Origin: Capsicum annuum
Lineage: Eukaryota; Streptophyta; Magnoliopsida; Solanales; Solanaceae
Length of the DNA stretch: 64,000 bases
Assembly (NCBI RefSeq): GCF_002878395.1
Contig: NC_061115.1
Location: 59,000,986-59,064,985 of the forward strand
Direction of reading: 5' to 3'
Within the stretch, counting starts at the first letter, position 1; each line of letters opens with the position of its first letter. The notes beneath the pieces are model-generated. The model searched no databases. It had not been told where the DNA came from and saw only the letters and a program-made list of their open reading frames with translations. Shown piece after piece: positions 46,891 through 57,375 of the stretch. The translations under genes were made by a program, and so were the position numbers.

Positions 46891-49076
46891 TGAAACACCT
46901 TGGCTTTGGACCCTTAGAAAAATCCTCTAAGTTAAGCATTTTTGGCAGGGTACGGTTTGGCCATGCCTCTCGTATAGTGATTAGTTTAGGGTGATGAAAT
47001 ACTGTCCAAGATATGGTTTAGCCTCTCCTAAGTCATATGTTAGGGTACGGTTCATATATGACCTAGTCATATAATGCCAAGTGCTTAGCCTAGTTGAATC
47101 TATCCAAAGTATGGTTCAAGGTATAGTTTAGGGTACCATTCGTACCCTAAGATACGAGTTATCTTTATGTAGTTGTATTTATGATAGTTTAGGGTCCACG
47201 ATGAGGTTGATATATGAGTTAGGATACCACTCGTACCCTAAGGTATGGTTTGTTGTGGGAGTCGTACCTTCCTGGGAGTTTATTTTTTTAGCTTTTAAGC
47301 TGAGGGTATTTTAGACTTTTCCCACCCCTAAACCATTATAACCCATGAATTATAACCTTATTTGTACCTTTACTCTTCACATAATAAGTATAAAAACATT
47401 CCAAAATACTCCTAAATCCTCTCCCAACTTCTCTAACAAGATTAGGGCTAGGGTTTATAAAAAAGGCTATCTAGTAACTTGAGGACCAAGAATCTCTCAA
47501 TGAATCATCTCATATAAGGCACACGACTCTTTCCTTATTATTATTTCTCAAATATAATGTTATTTAACTATTGTTTATAATTCATTAATGGTGGATTTTG
47601 AAATAAATGATAAGGGTTTTGATGTATAGTGATGGGTGATGGTTACCCTAGTTTAAACTTATGTTACGCTTGTTTGTGGTGATGGTTTGCACCTATAGGT
47701 GCTTTTTGATTATGGTATAACAAGTGGTACATGAGTAACCCTTAGTTTTATGGTTTCAACTTTGATTTTGATATTGGTAAGATGTGCCCTCAAGGTGTTT
47801 GCAAAAATGGCTACTAGAAATAACTAGTCACATGTTAATGGTGTTTTAAACTAGGCCATGGTTTAATGAGTAAGAATGTTTGGTAAATTACCTTGTAAAG
47901 GATTCGTTGTCCCTTTAATGAGTTAATTGGTGACCTTGGTGGTTGAAGGGGTTTGAGTCCTTAAGCATGAAATTGAATTGTGTTTGAACTAAATCTTGGT
48001 GTAACAATGCTAATGAATGGTTCGATAAAGGTATTGATGATAATAGATTTACTTGAATGGTGATTGAAACTAATGTACCGGTCTATTAAAGTGATTTATT
48101 GATAATAGTTTATGAAGACCTTGTGGTCATGTGTGGTGTTGAATTATGGCCTTGATGGATTGAAATAGTTAAGGGTTAGAGTCCCAATGTTGACTAGTAA
48201 TGGATATAATATCTCCTGTTTATAGTCCACCTACATGATAAAAATGGCTTATGGTTAGAGTCTACTTGTTTGATAAGCTGGCTAGTGGTTAGAGTCTACT
48301 TGTGTAATGAAAAGGTTTGTGGTTAGAGTCCACTTGCACAGTAAGATGTCTTGGGGTTAAAGTCCTCTTGCTTCATATAACCTAATATAGTGGAAGGTTA
48401 GAGTCCTCCACTTTATGGTTCAAGATTGGGTATTTTGAAATGTATGCTATGGCCTTGCTATCTCTTGATACTTAATGTATTTTCTTATATCTACATGTCT
48501 TTGTGTATGAATATGGCAGCTTATGATTCTTTGACTTGGTATTGAATAATAACACTATTTTATCCTTACCCCTGAGTTACATGCTATCACTCCAGCCGCT
48601 AACTATCTCTGAACACTGTGTCCCCATGCAACACAGGGGCCGAATCTTCTTTTTGTTTTCTAGCACAATGACTAGGTGTTTGAGCACATTGTGTGTTGAC
48701 TTTAAAGTGGTGAGCTTCCATACTTCAGAAGGCAAATATTTCATATTCTTTCTATCTTATGTCATAGACTTGTATTAGACTTGGTGTTTAGCTATTGTTG
48801 GGTGCATGTACCGATATATTATAGACATCGAATTGGTAAAGGCTTATGTATGACTGTGGACTTAGGTCGGTTGGATGTTGTATATTGGCTTGAATTAAAT
48901 GATTAGACATTCTTAAGTTATGATTGTTAGTTTTGTTTTCGCTATCTTATTATATGTTCATAGTTCACTGACACTTGTGGATTGATATAATGGTTAGGTT
49001 GGGTTAATAGAGCGATCTCCAGTCCTTTTTGGGTTTGATATGCCCATACGATAAGGCCCGATTTTGGGTTGTATCA
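46891..49076 (+). repeat. solo gypsy LTR of the element E type
   Basis: 2186 bp starting TGAAACACCTTGG and ending GGTTGTATCA, with inverted ends (TGAAACACC / TGATACAACC). No gag-pol adjoins it; both flanks are copia II. It shares with the E LTRs the opening block, 'tacggtttg...cgtaccc' words, a TATA box (agtataaaaac at about 47388), a sub-repeat array and the tail 'ggttaggttgggttaatagagcgatc'. It most likely arose by LTR-LTR recombination that removed an internal region. Confidence 0.8.
47935..48415 (+). repeat. GGTTAGAGTCCACTTG sub-repeat array in the solo LTR
   Basis: About eight copies of a word near GGTTAGAGTCCACTTG (for example near 47950, 48175, 48252, 48291, 48320, 48354 and 48395), the same word family as in the element E LTRs. 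The closest-spaced copies are 30-40 bp apart. Confidence 0.75.
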
Positions 49077-49440
49077 ATTGGTTAGAGTTGTAACCTTCTT
49101 CTTGAGTTTATCATACTTCTCACTCCTAAATTCTACAAAGACCCTTAGAACTTTCTTTGTATATTGCTGAATTTGCGCTTGTAATCTCCTAAATTTTTCA
49201 TCTTTGGCGATTGTCTCTTGCTTTTCTTCTTTAGAAGCCCTACTAGGTTCATCATTAGTCATTCTCTTCTTCTTGGGACTAGGTCCCTCAGAATTTGGGA
49301 GTTTTTCAGTAGAATTTCTAGATTTTACTCTAAAGACTCTTAATTTTAGGCTGTCATTTTTGTTTCTTGGTACCATCCAAGCTTCATCTTGGGTTATGTG
49401 ATATCAGAATGAGATTTTCAGTAACCCAAAAATCATAGGT
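49077..49440 (-). pseudogene. additional ORF, main remnant (copia II)
   Basis: Minus-strand 100-codon stretch (MVPRNKNDSLKLRVFRVKS, then EGPSPKKKRMTNDEPSRASK, and a coiled-coil-like end with LQAQIQQYTKKVLRVFVEF). The basic KKKR segment could act as a nuclear localisation signal. It lies after pol, the same place as 1020-3270 in element I, but only its last part survives. The solo LTR cut it at the C-terminus. Confidence 0.6.
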
Positions 49441-49750
49441 CATTACATTGTCAGAGGGATTATGTGTTTCTTGGGATGAAGTTTCATCAGGAAGGTAGGT
49501 GGAGAAAATTTGGCTTTGAATGGTTAGAATAGCTGAGTAAGGCAGGGTCTATAGAGTCAATGCAAAGATAAGTTTGATTTCAATTTTGTATAAGACAAAT
49601 TTTCTGACAAAGTGAGAGAAGATATGACCTTTTCTAATAGAACAAACATGCATATTTATGATACTAACATGAGAGATGGGACTAAGTCCCTCTCTTTGTT
49701 TGAATCAATTCTCAAGTTTGTGCATACTTCATCTATTTTCTTCCAAAGTT
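49441..49750. other. spacer between pol and the additional ORF of copia II
   Basis: No supported gene. It contains GGGACTAAGTCCCT (49678-49691), a member of the dispersed palindromic word family. Confidence 0.5.
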
Positions 49751-50470
49751 GTTTTCATAGGTGTATACCTGCAAAGGTATGGTACTGAGTTAGACTAATA
49801 AATATATACTTTATCAAGGATACCTGTCTCCTGATCATAGCCAATTTTTGTGGATAAACACTGATTCATATGGTAGGTCAAGTTATTTTGATCAGACCTA
49901 CCTTCAATCTGTTCTTCACAAATTGTTCCTTGAAGTTCCTTAGTAAAGATATTTGCTATTTGATCCTCAGATTTGCAAAACTTTATACAGATAGCCCCTT
50001 TCTCAACATTGTCTCTTAGGAAGTGATGTCTCACATCAATATGATTTGTCCTCTTATGTTGCAGTGGATTCTTGGCCATGTTTAAAGTACTTGTGTTTCC
50101 ACACATTAGAGGAATAGTGTTTGAGACAATACAAAATTCTTTCAATTACTGCTTGATCCAAAGAAATTGAACACAACAAGAAGCTGCAATAACATATTCA
50201 ACTTCAACAATAGATAAAGCAATTGAGTTTTGCTTCTTAGATACCCAAGAAATTAAGGATGAGCCAAGAAAATATGCCATTCTTGAGGTGGTTTTTCTAT
50301 CTACCAAATATCCAACACAGACAACATCAACATAGCCCACCAAGTCAAAATTATCTTTTGATGGATAGTATAGGACTAGGTCCCCTGTCCCTTTTAGATA
50401 CCTAAGCACTCTTTTTGCAGCTTTCAAATAAGACTCTTCTGGGCAGGCTTGAAATGTGGCACACATTCCT
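49750..50470 (-). pseudogene. RNase H of copia element II
   Basis: Minus strand. The N-terminal half (50146-50466) has KAAKRVLRYLKGTGDLVLYY, DLVGYVDVVCVGYLVDRK, RMAYFLGSSLISWVSKKQNS and IALSIVEVEYVIAASCC. This matches the copia pattern GYxDADxAGxxxDRKSTSG...ISWxSKKQxxxALSTxEAEY, with DAD now DVV. The C-terminal half (49795-50145) gives PLMCGNTSTLNMAKNPLQHK, RTNHIDVRHHFLRDNVEKG and EDQIANIFTKEL, where the DN of CDNTSA has become GN. One stop (50146) separates the halves. Confidence 0.88.
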
Positions 50471-51290
50471 ACACTAATACAATGTCTGGCCTACTTGCAG
50501 TGAGGTACAAAAAGGATCCAATAATCCTTCTATACATAGTCTCACTTATTGAAGGAACTAGTTCATTATTATCCATTGTTGAGTTAGTTCTAATTGGAGC
50601 ATCAATTGGCTGGGCATCTCCCATGTTATATTTCTTCAGTAACTCCTTGATGTATTTCTCTTGACAAATCATTGTCCCTTGAGAAGTTTGTTTAATCTGT
50701 AGGCCTAGGAAAAAACTCAACTCACCTATCATACTCATTCAAATTCACTCCACATTAGCTTTGTAAACTCTTCATATAGGGATTCAGAAGTAGCTCCAAA
50801 GATTATGTCATCAATATATATATGAACAATCAATAGGCTTCTATCTTTGGTATTTAAGAATAGAGTATTATTTATTTTTCCTCTTTTAAATCCATTTTCC
50901 AGGAGAAACTTTGAGAGTCTCTCATACCAGGCCTTTCTTGCTTGCTTCAAACCATAAAGAGCTTTGTCCAATTTAAGTACATGATGAGGAAAGTCTATAT
51001 CTTCAAAACTTGGATGTTGTTTGACATAGACTTCTTCTTTAATTTTTCCATTGAGGAACTTCTGACATCCATTTAAAATAGTTTGAATCCCATATATGCA
51101 ACAAATACAATAAGAATTCTGATTGACTCTATTTTTGTTATAGGAGAAAAAGTCTCATCATAGTCAATCCCTTCTTCCTGGTTATTACCTTGAACAACCA
51201 GCCTTAATTTGTTTCTGTTGATAGTTCCACTTTTATCTTGCTTATTTCTGTACACCCATTTGGTTCAAATAATTGTTCTATCAATAATCC
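50469..51290 (-). pseudogene. reverse transcriptase of copia element II
   Basis: Minus strand, from right to left. RNKLRLVVQGNNQEEGIDYD and ETFSPITKIESIRI (51073-51255) form the N-terminal copia RT block. A shifted part at about 51000-51070 is the 'FLNG...VYVxQPPGFE' region. MDKALYGLKQARKAWYERLS and then HIYIDDIIFGATSE (50735-50971) give the catalytic loop with both Asp intact (50807-50818). GELSFFLGLQIKQTSQGTMI, KYIKELLKKYNM and IIGSFLYLTASRPDI (50469-50738) close the domain. Only a few stops and shifts are present, so it is the least damaged polymerase in the window. Confidence 0.9.
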
Positions 51291-51602
51291 TAGGGACCAG
51301 ATGCCAAACTTTGCTTCTTTCAAATTGCTGAAGTTCTTGCATTGCATTAATCCAATCAACATCTTTCAGGGATTTTTTTTCATATTTTTGGGCTCAATTT
51401 AGGATAAAAAGAATGAAAATTCCATATCATTTCTGGCCTGAGCTCTTGTTTGGACTCCTATTTCCAAGGGTGTAGTAAGATTCTCAAAGGAATGAGAGGA
51501 TTTGTACCTCCAGTTTTGCCTTATGAAATTGATTCCACTAGGACTAGGTCCTAGAAAATCTTGACTAGTCCCTTCTTATTCTTCTTCTTATGAAGCTGGG
51601 AT

Positions 51603-52495
51603 CTATGCTTGATTTTCTAGATCACCATTATTTTCATCATTCTCATCTCCATAAATTATTCCTTGGTCATTATCTTCAGCAATATCATCCCTTTGAGTAG
51701 GAATGAGTTCTTCAACTTCTGAATCTTCACCATCACCTAGTTTTATTTGATTTCTAGACTCATCAAATATCACATGAACACTTTCTTCAACACACAGAGT
51801 TCTTTTATTGAAGACTCTGTAAGCCTTGCTTATTGAGGAATATCTTACAAATATTGCTTCATCACTTTTAGAGTCAAACTTTCCCAACTATCTCTTGTTA
51901 TTGTTCAGCACAAAGAACTTGCACCCAAATGGTCTGAAGTAGTCTAGCTTAGGCTTTCTATTGAATACCATCTCGTATGGAGTCTTATTTTGGAGTGACC
52001 TAATTAAGTACCTATTAGTCACATAACAAATAATATTTAAATTTTCAGCCCAAAAACTCTTTGGAAGACCACTATCAATCAACATAGTCCTAGCAATATC
52101 TATGAGTGTTCTATTGTTCATTTCAACAACTCTATTTTTTTGAGAGTTCTAGGAGTAGAAAAGTTGTGAATTATTCCATGCTCAACACAAAATTCAGAAA
52201 CTCAAGAATTCTCAAATTCAGTTCAATGATCAGATCTGAATTTAACAATTTTTCAATTTAGATTTATTTGAATTTTCTTGGTAAAAGCCACAAGAAAATT
52301 ATATGTTTCATCCTTGGTTCTTATAAATATTGTCCAGGTGAACCTGGAGTAGTCATCTATAATAACAAGCACATATTTCTTCCCTCCTCAAATTTGGACT
52401 TTAATAGGTCCACATAAATCCATGTGCAACATTTCTAGGGGTCTGGAAATACTCACCTATTTCTTTAATTTGAAGAAGGATCTGGTCCTTTTACC
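51603..52495 (-). pseudogene. integrase of copia element II
   Basis: Minus strand. The core at 52130-52400 reads IRTKDETYNFLVAFTKKIQI and KFRSDH*TEF, where the second catalytic Asp is present and the stop replaces the Gly/Asn of DNGxEF. It then reads EHGIIHNFSTPRT. NGVVERKNRTL of the family survives as EMNNRTLIDIARTML (52070-52121), so the catalytic Glu region is damaged. The C-terminal part, SGLPKSFWAENLNIICYVTN, KTPYEMVFNRKPKLDYFRPF and GCKFFVLNNNK (51888-52070), and the GKFDSKSDEAIFVRYSSISK segment (51828-51887), are clear. An acidic linker (GDGEDSEVEELIP) leads to RT. Confidence 0.85.
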
Positions 52496-53040
52496 TTAGA
52501 CACAAGCATCATAACCTTTGTCATCTGCAAATTTTAGTTTTGGCAAGCCATGGACCAGGTCCCTTGAAATCAACTTGCTTAATAAGGAGGAGCTTATATG
52601 TCCTAGTCTTTTGTGCCATACATTAGCATTTTCACTTTGAACACTGAAACAAGTTAATTCCCCATCAGCCACAGACTCTAGATAAGCTACATACATGGTT
52701 TTGATCCTTTCAGCTTTAAGAATAATTCTTCCAGATTTATGCTTGATACAGTGCATCTATCAGATGAGAATTTTACCTCATTTTCTTTGTCACAAATTTA
52801 AGGTACATTTAGAAGACTATACTTAAGGCCATTTACATTATACACATCTTTAATTACATGATGAGGTGATTTTCCAATCTTTTCAACACCTTGAATATAC
52901 CCTTTTTTACCATTTCCAAAAGACACATCTCCCCCTTAGAGTGTCTTGAGGGGGAGAAAACAACCAGTCTTTCCAGTCATGTGTCTTGAACAACCACTAT
53001 TCATAAACCAATTTTGGCTACAACCCCCTTTTCTATCCTA
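52496..53040 (-). pseudogene. GAG-pre-integrase and protease of copia element II
   Basis: GAG-pre-integrase at 52496-52756: CFSVQSENANVWHKRLGHIS then SSLLSKLISRDLVHGLPK, the classic WHxRLGH block with the HH residues of the zinc site. The protease lies to the right near 52960-53020. The active-site triad DSG reads NSG in NWFMNSGCSRHMTGKT, so the catalytic Asp is replaced by Asn. Stops lie between the two. Confidence 0.82.
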
Positions 53041-53171
53041 TTTTCTTCTTTACTTTCAGTAGTTGCCATAAGGGAAAACAAGGAGCCAAAAGTGATTTTC
53101 TTATCATCCTTTTTCAGTATAAAACCATCTCCATTCTCTTTATCTTACTTAGATTTACTGGAGGAATCTTC

Positions 53172-53605
53172 CTATGTATCTAACACCTTCTTCACTACAT
53201 AGCTAGCTGTATCCTTCTCTTTATTTTTTCCTTTTCCAGTTGTAAGCAACTTTTGATGATCCATCCTATGCTTTAAGCAGTCTCTAATGAGATCTTCAGA
53301 ACTATCACCTTTGTGACAAACTTTAATTTTTCCATCCCTTATTTTAAGATGACCACTTTTCCTTATTGATCTAATAATCCTTGTTACCAAAAGAGCAATA
53401 TCAGCGTCTTCCTCACTTAAGTTAGACACTAAAGTCTTTAATGTCAATGATCTCTCTCTTTTTGCTTTCTTTCTCTCTACTTATTGCTAACTGATGATAT
53501 CTACTTTGATTTCCCAGGATTTTTGAATAGCTGTACCAATTATTGTCACTTTTTTGGACATGGGAACCTAGACTCCTTTTTCTAGATTAAGTGAAGCAGC
53601 CATAA
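53172..53605 (-). pseudogene. gag of copia element II, capsid core deleted
   Basis: Only the ends are left. The start MAA lies near 53605. The knuckle region (53172-53447) reads CHKGDSSEDLIRDCLKHRMD, with the second Cys changed to Gly and the His to Asp. Only about 270 bp separate the start and the knuckle, against about 840 bp in element I. Roughly 0.57 kb of capsid coding sequence is therefore missing. Confidence 0.75.
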
Positions 53606-53646
53606 TAACCAGAACACTCTAGGTGTGAACTTTATAGAGTGAACCT

Positions 53647-53658
53647 GCTCTAATACCA
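53647..53658 (-). other. primer-binding site of copia element II
   Basis: The plus strand reads gctctaatacca. Its complement TGGTATTAGAGC differs from the tRNA-iMet PBS (TGGTATCAGAGC) at one base. It is 2 bp from the LTR. Confidence 0.85.
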
Positions 53659-53660
53659 AT

Positions 53661-54015
53661 TGTTGGATCCTATGAGGTTGCACCACACATTAAGGGATCA
53701 AGCCCCTCAAAAATAGTCATAGACAACGAATCATTTAAGCATTAAGGAAAGTAAAACTTTGCTGAAAATAAAGGAACATGCTGATTTAACATGGAAACCC
53801 CCTTACTCCAGGACGAAAAACCATGGCTTTCCCTTATAAGCTCTCCAAAATCCACTATAATAAACCTCTTAATTACAGACTAGATTTGAATCTTACTCTA
53901 GGTTCTTCCTACTTGTAATACATCTACTACAAGCCTATCTTGGAAGAGTATCTTGACAACTTTGCCAAGACTCTTTCAACACTGATTAACTATAATTAGT
54001 AGAAAACTTAGGCAT
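53661..54015 (-). repeat. 5' LTR of copia element II, truncated
   Basis: Matches 45465-45815 of the 3' LTR and then breaks off at about 54012 ('aaaacttaggcatctt'). The outer ~380 bp are replaced by gypsy LTR fragments. Confidence 0.8.
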
Positions 54016-54345
54016 CTTAAAACACCCTGGGTTTTGTCCTTTGGAAATTTCCTAAGTTTTGAACTTATTGCCCTAGCAATGACTCACGATACAAGTCGTA
54101 TGGTGTATGTACGGGTCAGGTAACCTAAATTATTAGGTGTCCAAGGGATGCTAGCTAGGATTTTGTAGTGGTTACTAACTTGCCTAAAAATTAAGCTAAG
54201 TCATAGGGGCACCTCAAGCCCACATGAACTGGAGGTAGCCTCGATAACCCAACCTAACCATCATCACAACAACCATAATGGTTGAGGAATCCCTCATTAT
54301 TATAAGATAGCAAAAATAGATCCTACTTTTATTCCACATGTTGAC
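54016..54345. repeat. inverted gypsy LTR fragments
   Basis: 54020-54185 reads as the plus-strand head of an E-type LTR (aaaacaccctgggttttgtc, compare 46892). 54190-54340 reads as the minus-strand tail of the same LTR type: its complement has 'ggttaggttgggttatcgaggctacctccagttcatgtggg', as at 14530-14570. The two face opposite ways with no internal sequence between them, so this is a rearranged scar. Confidence 0.55.
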
Positions 54346-54604
54346 TTGTAAGTGCTGAGAGTTATATTTTCAACCCTTTTTCAATTCTCAAACATACTTT
54401 GATCACGAACAAGCCGAAAAGTGTCCCAAACATCTATAATTTCTCTAAAAAGTAGCCAAAAATACCCTTTTCATCTATGTTATGAACTTAGTATCCAAAA
54501 CATGATTTTCTGCAAAATATACCCAAAACACATTATATCTAACAAAACAACCTATGAAATATGCATATCTTCCTCATAGTAAGCATTAAAAGTACTATTT
54601 TTCT
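54346..54604. other. unassigned sequence inside element F
   Basis: About 260 bp, AT-rich, with no similarity I can recognise and no open frame of note. Confidence 0.4.
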
Positions 54605-55300
54605 ATAGTACATTACTACCCGAGTTGGGAAGTTCATGAGGCCGAATCCTCTGACCTTTATTGGATCTAAAATTGATGAGGATCCTCAAGGTTTCATTAA
54701 TGAGATGGATAAGATTTTATGAGTTATGCATGTCACTGATGTAGAGGTTATGGAGTTTTCTACTTATCAATTGAAAGATATAGTGTATTAGTGGTACAAA
54801 GAATGGGAGCAGCTTTGGGGTGATAACATTGAGTCAGCCTTGTGGGATGACTTTGCTAGTCTTTCCTGGATTGCTTCTTTCCTTAAGAGTTGAAGAAGGC
54901 AAATCAAAGGAGTTTGAGAATTTGAAATAAGGCAAGATTACTGTGAAGGAGTATGTCTTGAAATTTCATCAATTGTCTCATTATGCTACTGAGTTAGTAT
55001 CTAGTATGAGGGATAGAATATGGAAGTTTACCTTAGAATTGTCTTAAGATTTGGTTTTGGAGTACAAGGCTGGCATGTTGAACAGAGATATAGGTATCTC
55101 TAGACTTATAGTATATATGCAATAAGTTAAGAAGGAAAAGAAGAGGTAAGCGAAGATGAGGGAAGACAGAGTAAGAGGTTTAGATATTCAAATCAGAGTG
55201 GAGGTCACCAGTAGAGTGGTAAAGATGTCAGGAAGTGGTCTAGGAAAAAAGAATTAGAGGAGTCCTAAATCCTATTTGATGGTTAATGCTCCCTATCTAA
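54605..55300 (+). pseudogene. gag capsid region of element F (right part)
   Basis: Continues the gag broken at 45464. GKFMRPNPLTFIGSKIDEDP then QGFINEMDKIL (54625-54718), STYQLKDIVY (54760-54790) and WYKEWEQL follow the element E gag line by line. GKITVKEYVLKFHQLSHYAT (54934-54990) and DLVLEYKAGMLNRDIGISRL (about 55050-55110) end the capsid. Stops occur at 54719, 54790 and 55047. Confidence 0.8.
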
Positions 55301-55384
55301 AGCCATCTGGTGTTCATCATTTCTAGAGTAGTAATGACCCTAGGGCATAGGGTGCCTAATCTCAGGACAGTGGGGCCTAGTCAA

Positions 55385-55500
55385 CTCCAACATATTATCT
55401 TTGTCAATTTTATGGTCAGTTGCATCATAGTCAGTGTGAGAAGAGAAGGAATCAGTGTTATAGTTACGATTAGATTGGTCATACACAGTGGTATTATCCA
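55385..55500 (+). pseudogene. two decayed zinc knuckles of element F
   Basis: CQFYGQLHHSQCEK at 55402-55443 and CYSYD*IGHTQWYY at 55453-55498 are the two CCHC knuckles typical of this gag, with Cys changed to Tyr in both. The spacing between them is normal. Confidence 0.65.
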
Positions 55501-55589
55501 TTTAATATTTCTTCCGAGGCTAACAAGGTTCCTATTGCTAATTCATCAACTCCTATATCTAAGGGTGCCACTTCTAGTACTGGCACTGG

Positions 55590-55960
55590 CTAAAATCGTT
55601 TGTATGCTCTTGCCACCCATCAGGACTCTGAGGCATCTCCTGATGCAGTCACTGGTATGTTAAAACTTTTCTCATATGATATGTATTACTTGCTTGATCC
55701 GAGGTCTACTCTTTCCTATGTGACCCCATATGTGGCTATTTATTTTTGTTTTGGTCCTTAGTGTATTTCAGATCTCTTTTCTATATCTACCTTAATGGGT
55801 GACTCTGTTGTGACTAAAAGAATCTATAGGGGTTGTGTGGTATCTATCTGTGGTAGAGAGACCTTAGTAGACTTGATAGAGTTGGATATAGATAATTTTC
55901 ATATGATCTTGGGGGATGGATTGGTTGCACTCATGCTATGATTCTTTAGACTATCAGACT
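55590..55960 (+). pseudogene. protease of element F
   Basis: GMLKLFSYDMYYLLDPRSTL then SYVTPYVA at 55655-55740 is the catalytic loop DPGSTLSYVT with Gly replaced by Arg. The block VDLIELDI and MILG (about 55870-55915) follows. One frameshift falls near 55915, where ILGMDWL has become ILGDGLV. Confidence 0.75.
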
Positions 55961-56062
55961 CATAAGATTATTTTCAAATTTCCTAATAAGCTGGTTATAG
56001 AATAGGAAGGAAGTTCCCTAGTGCCTAAGGGAAGGTTTATTTCATATCTTAGAGCCTAAAAA

Positions 56063-56888
56063 TTGGTTTCCAAAGGGTTCCTTTATCATCTTGTGCATGT
56101 TAAGGATTCTAATTTAGAGGGCCCCTCTCTGCAATTTGTTCTGGTGGTTAATAAATTTCCTAAAGTTTTCCCTGATCTTTCTAGTATTCCTTCCAATAGG
56201 GAAATAGACTTTGGGATTGATCTTGTCCTAGATACCCATCCCATATCTATCTCTCCTTATAAAATGGCTTCGACTGAGTTGAAAGAACTTAAGAAGCAGT
56301 TGAAAGATATTCTTAAAAAGGGTTTTATCCACCCTAGTGTGTCTCCATGGGGTGCACCCATTCTATTCATGCATAAGAAGGATTGTTCCCTTCGAATATG
56401 TATAGACTACCGCCAATTGAATAAGGTGATGCTGAAGAATAGGTATTCCTTTCCTAGGATTGATGACCTATTTGATCAGCTTTAGAGTGCTAAGTACTTT
56501 TCTAAGATTGGCCTTCAGTCAATTTATCATCAGTTGAAGATTAGGGAGATGGATATCCCTAAGACTGCTTTCCATACTTGTATGGACATTTTGAGTTTTG
56601 GTGATGCCCTTTGGTTTGAAAAATGCCTCAGTGGTATTTATAGATCTTATGAACTAGGCATTCCATCAGTTTATTGACTTGTTTATTATTGTGTTCATTG
56701 ATGATATTCTTGTATATTCGAAGAGTGAGAGGAATCATGCCAATCACCTCTGTATAGTATTGCAAACTCTTAAGGATCAATAGTTGTATGCTAAATTCTT
56801 AAAGTGTGAGTTCTAGTTGAATGATGTTACATTATTGGGTCATGGTGCTTCTAGTAAAAGGATCATGGTGGATCCATAAAAAGTTACG
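56063..56888 (+). pseudogene. reverse transcriptase of element F
   Basis: A clean 140-codon stretch (56063-56485) covers the linker and fingers: [20 protein letters not shown], then [60 protein letters not shown] and [11 protein letters not shown]. After a stop it continues through GLQSIYHQLKIREMDIPKTA (about 56510-56570). The catalytic loop [15 protein letters not shown] at 56694 has both Asp intact. Shifts occur at about 56570 and 56625, and stops near 56780 and 56815. Confidence 0.88.
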
Positions 56889-57372
56889 GTGTTTAAGGTT
56901 TGGCCTAGACCCATAACTCTAATCAATATTCAGAGCTTTTTGGGTTTAGTTAGGTATTATAGGAGGTTTTTAGAGAGTTTCTCTTTGATTGCTATCTCAT
57001 TGACTAGGTTGACTCAAAAGAAGGTGAAGTTAATGTGGTCTGATGCTTGTGAGGGTAATTTTGAGAAGTTGAAGGATACATTGACTTTGGCGCAGGTTTT
57101 GACCCTACCTGAGGGCAATGATGGTTTTGTTGCATATTGTGATGCATCCCGTATATGACTTATTTGTGTTTTGATGCAACATGGTAAGGAGGTAGCGTAT
57201 GCTTCTAGAAAACTTAAGGTACAGGAGAAGAATTACCCAATGCATGACTTGGAGTTATTGGTTGTGGTTTTTGCTTTGAAAATTTGGCGTCACTACTTGG
57301 ATGGGGTTCGTGTTGACATTTATTATGATCATAAGATTTTGCAGTATGTGTTCACCCACAAGGAGTTGAATC
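56889..57372 (+). pseudogene. RNase H of element F, truncated
   Basis: FKVWPRPITLINIQSFLGLV and RYYRRFLESFSLIAISLTRL (56892-57011) end RT. LTLAQVLTLPEGNDGFVAYC then DAS (57080-57148) holds the intact first catalytic Asp. After a stop it resumes at 57171: [59 protein letters not shown]. It breaks off at 57372, before the usual DALSR, against another LTR-like start. Confidence 0.85.
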
Positions 57373-57375
57373 TCT

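Larger units (their letters stand above)
45465..54015 (-). mobile_element. Ty1/copia element II (contains a solo LTR)
   Basis: Minus-strand copia element, 5' end on the right. From the right it has a truncated 5' LTR, PBS, a gag with its capsid core deleted, protease, GAG-pre-integrase, integrase, RT, RNase H, an additional ORF, a PPT and the 3' LTR. It inserted into the gag of element F and was later split by a solo gypsy LTR (46891-49076). It is a relative of element I (1-6805) with the opposite deletion pattern: pol is kept and gag is lost. Confidence 0.88.
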
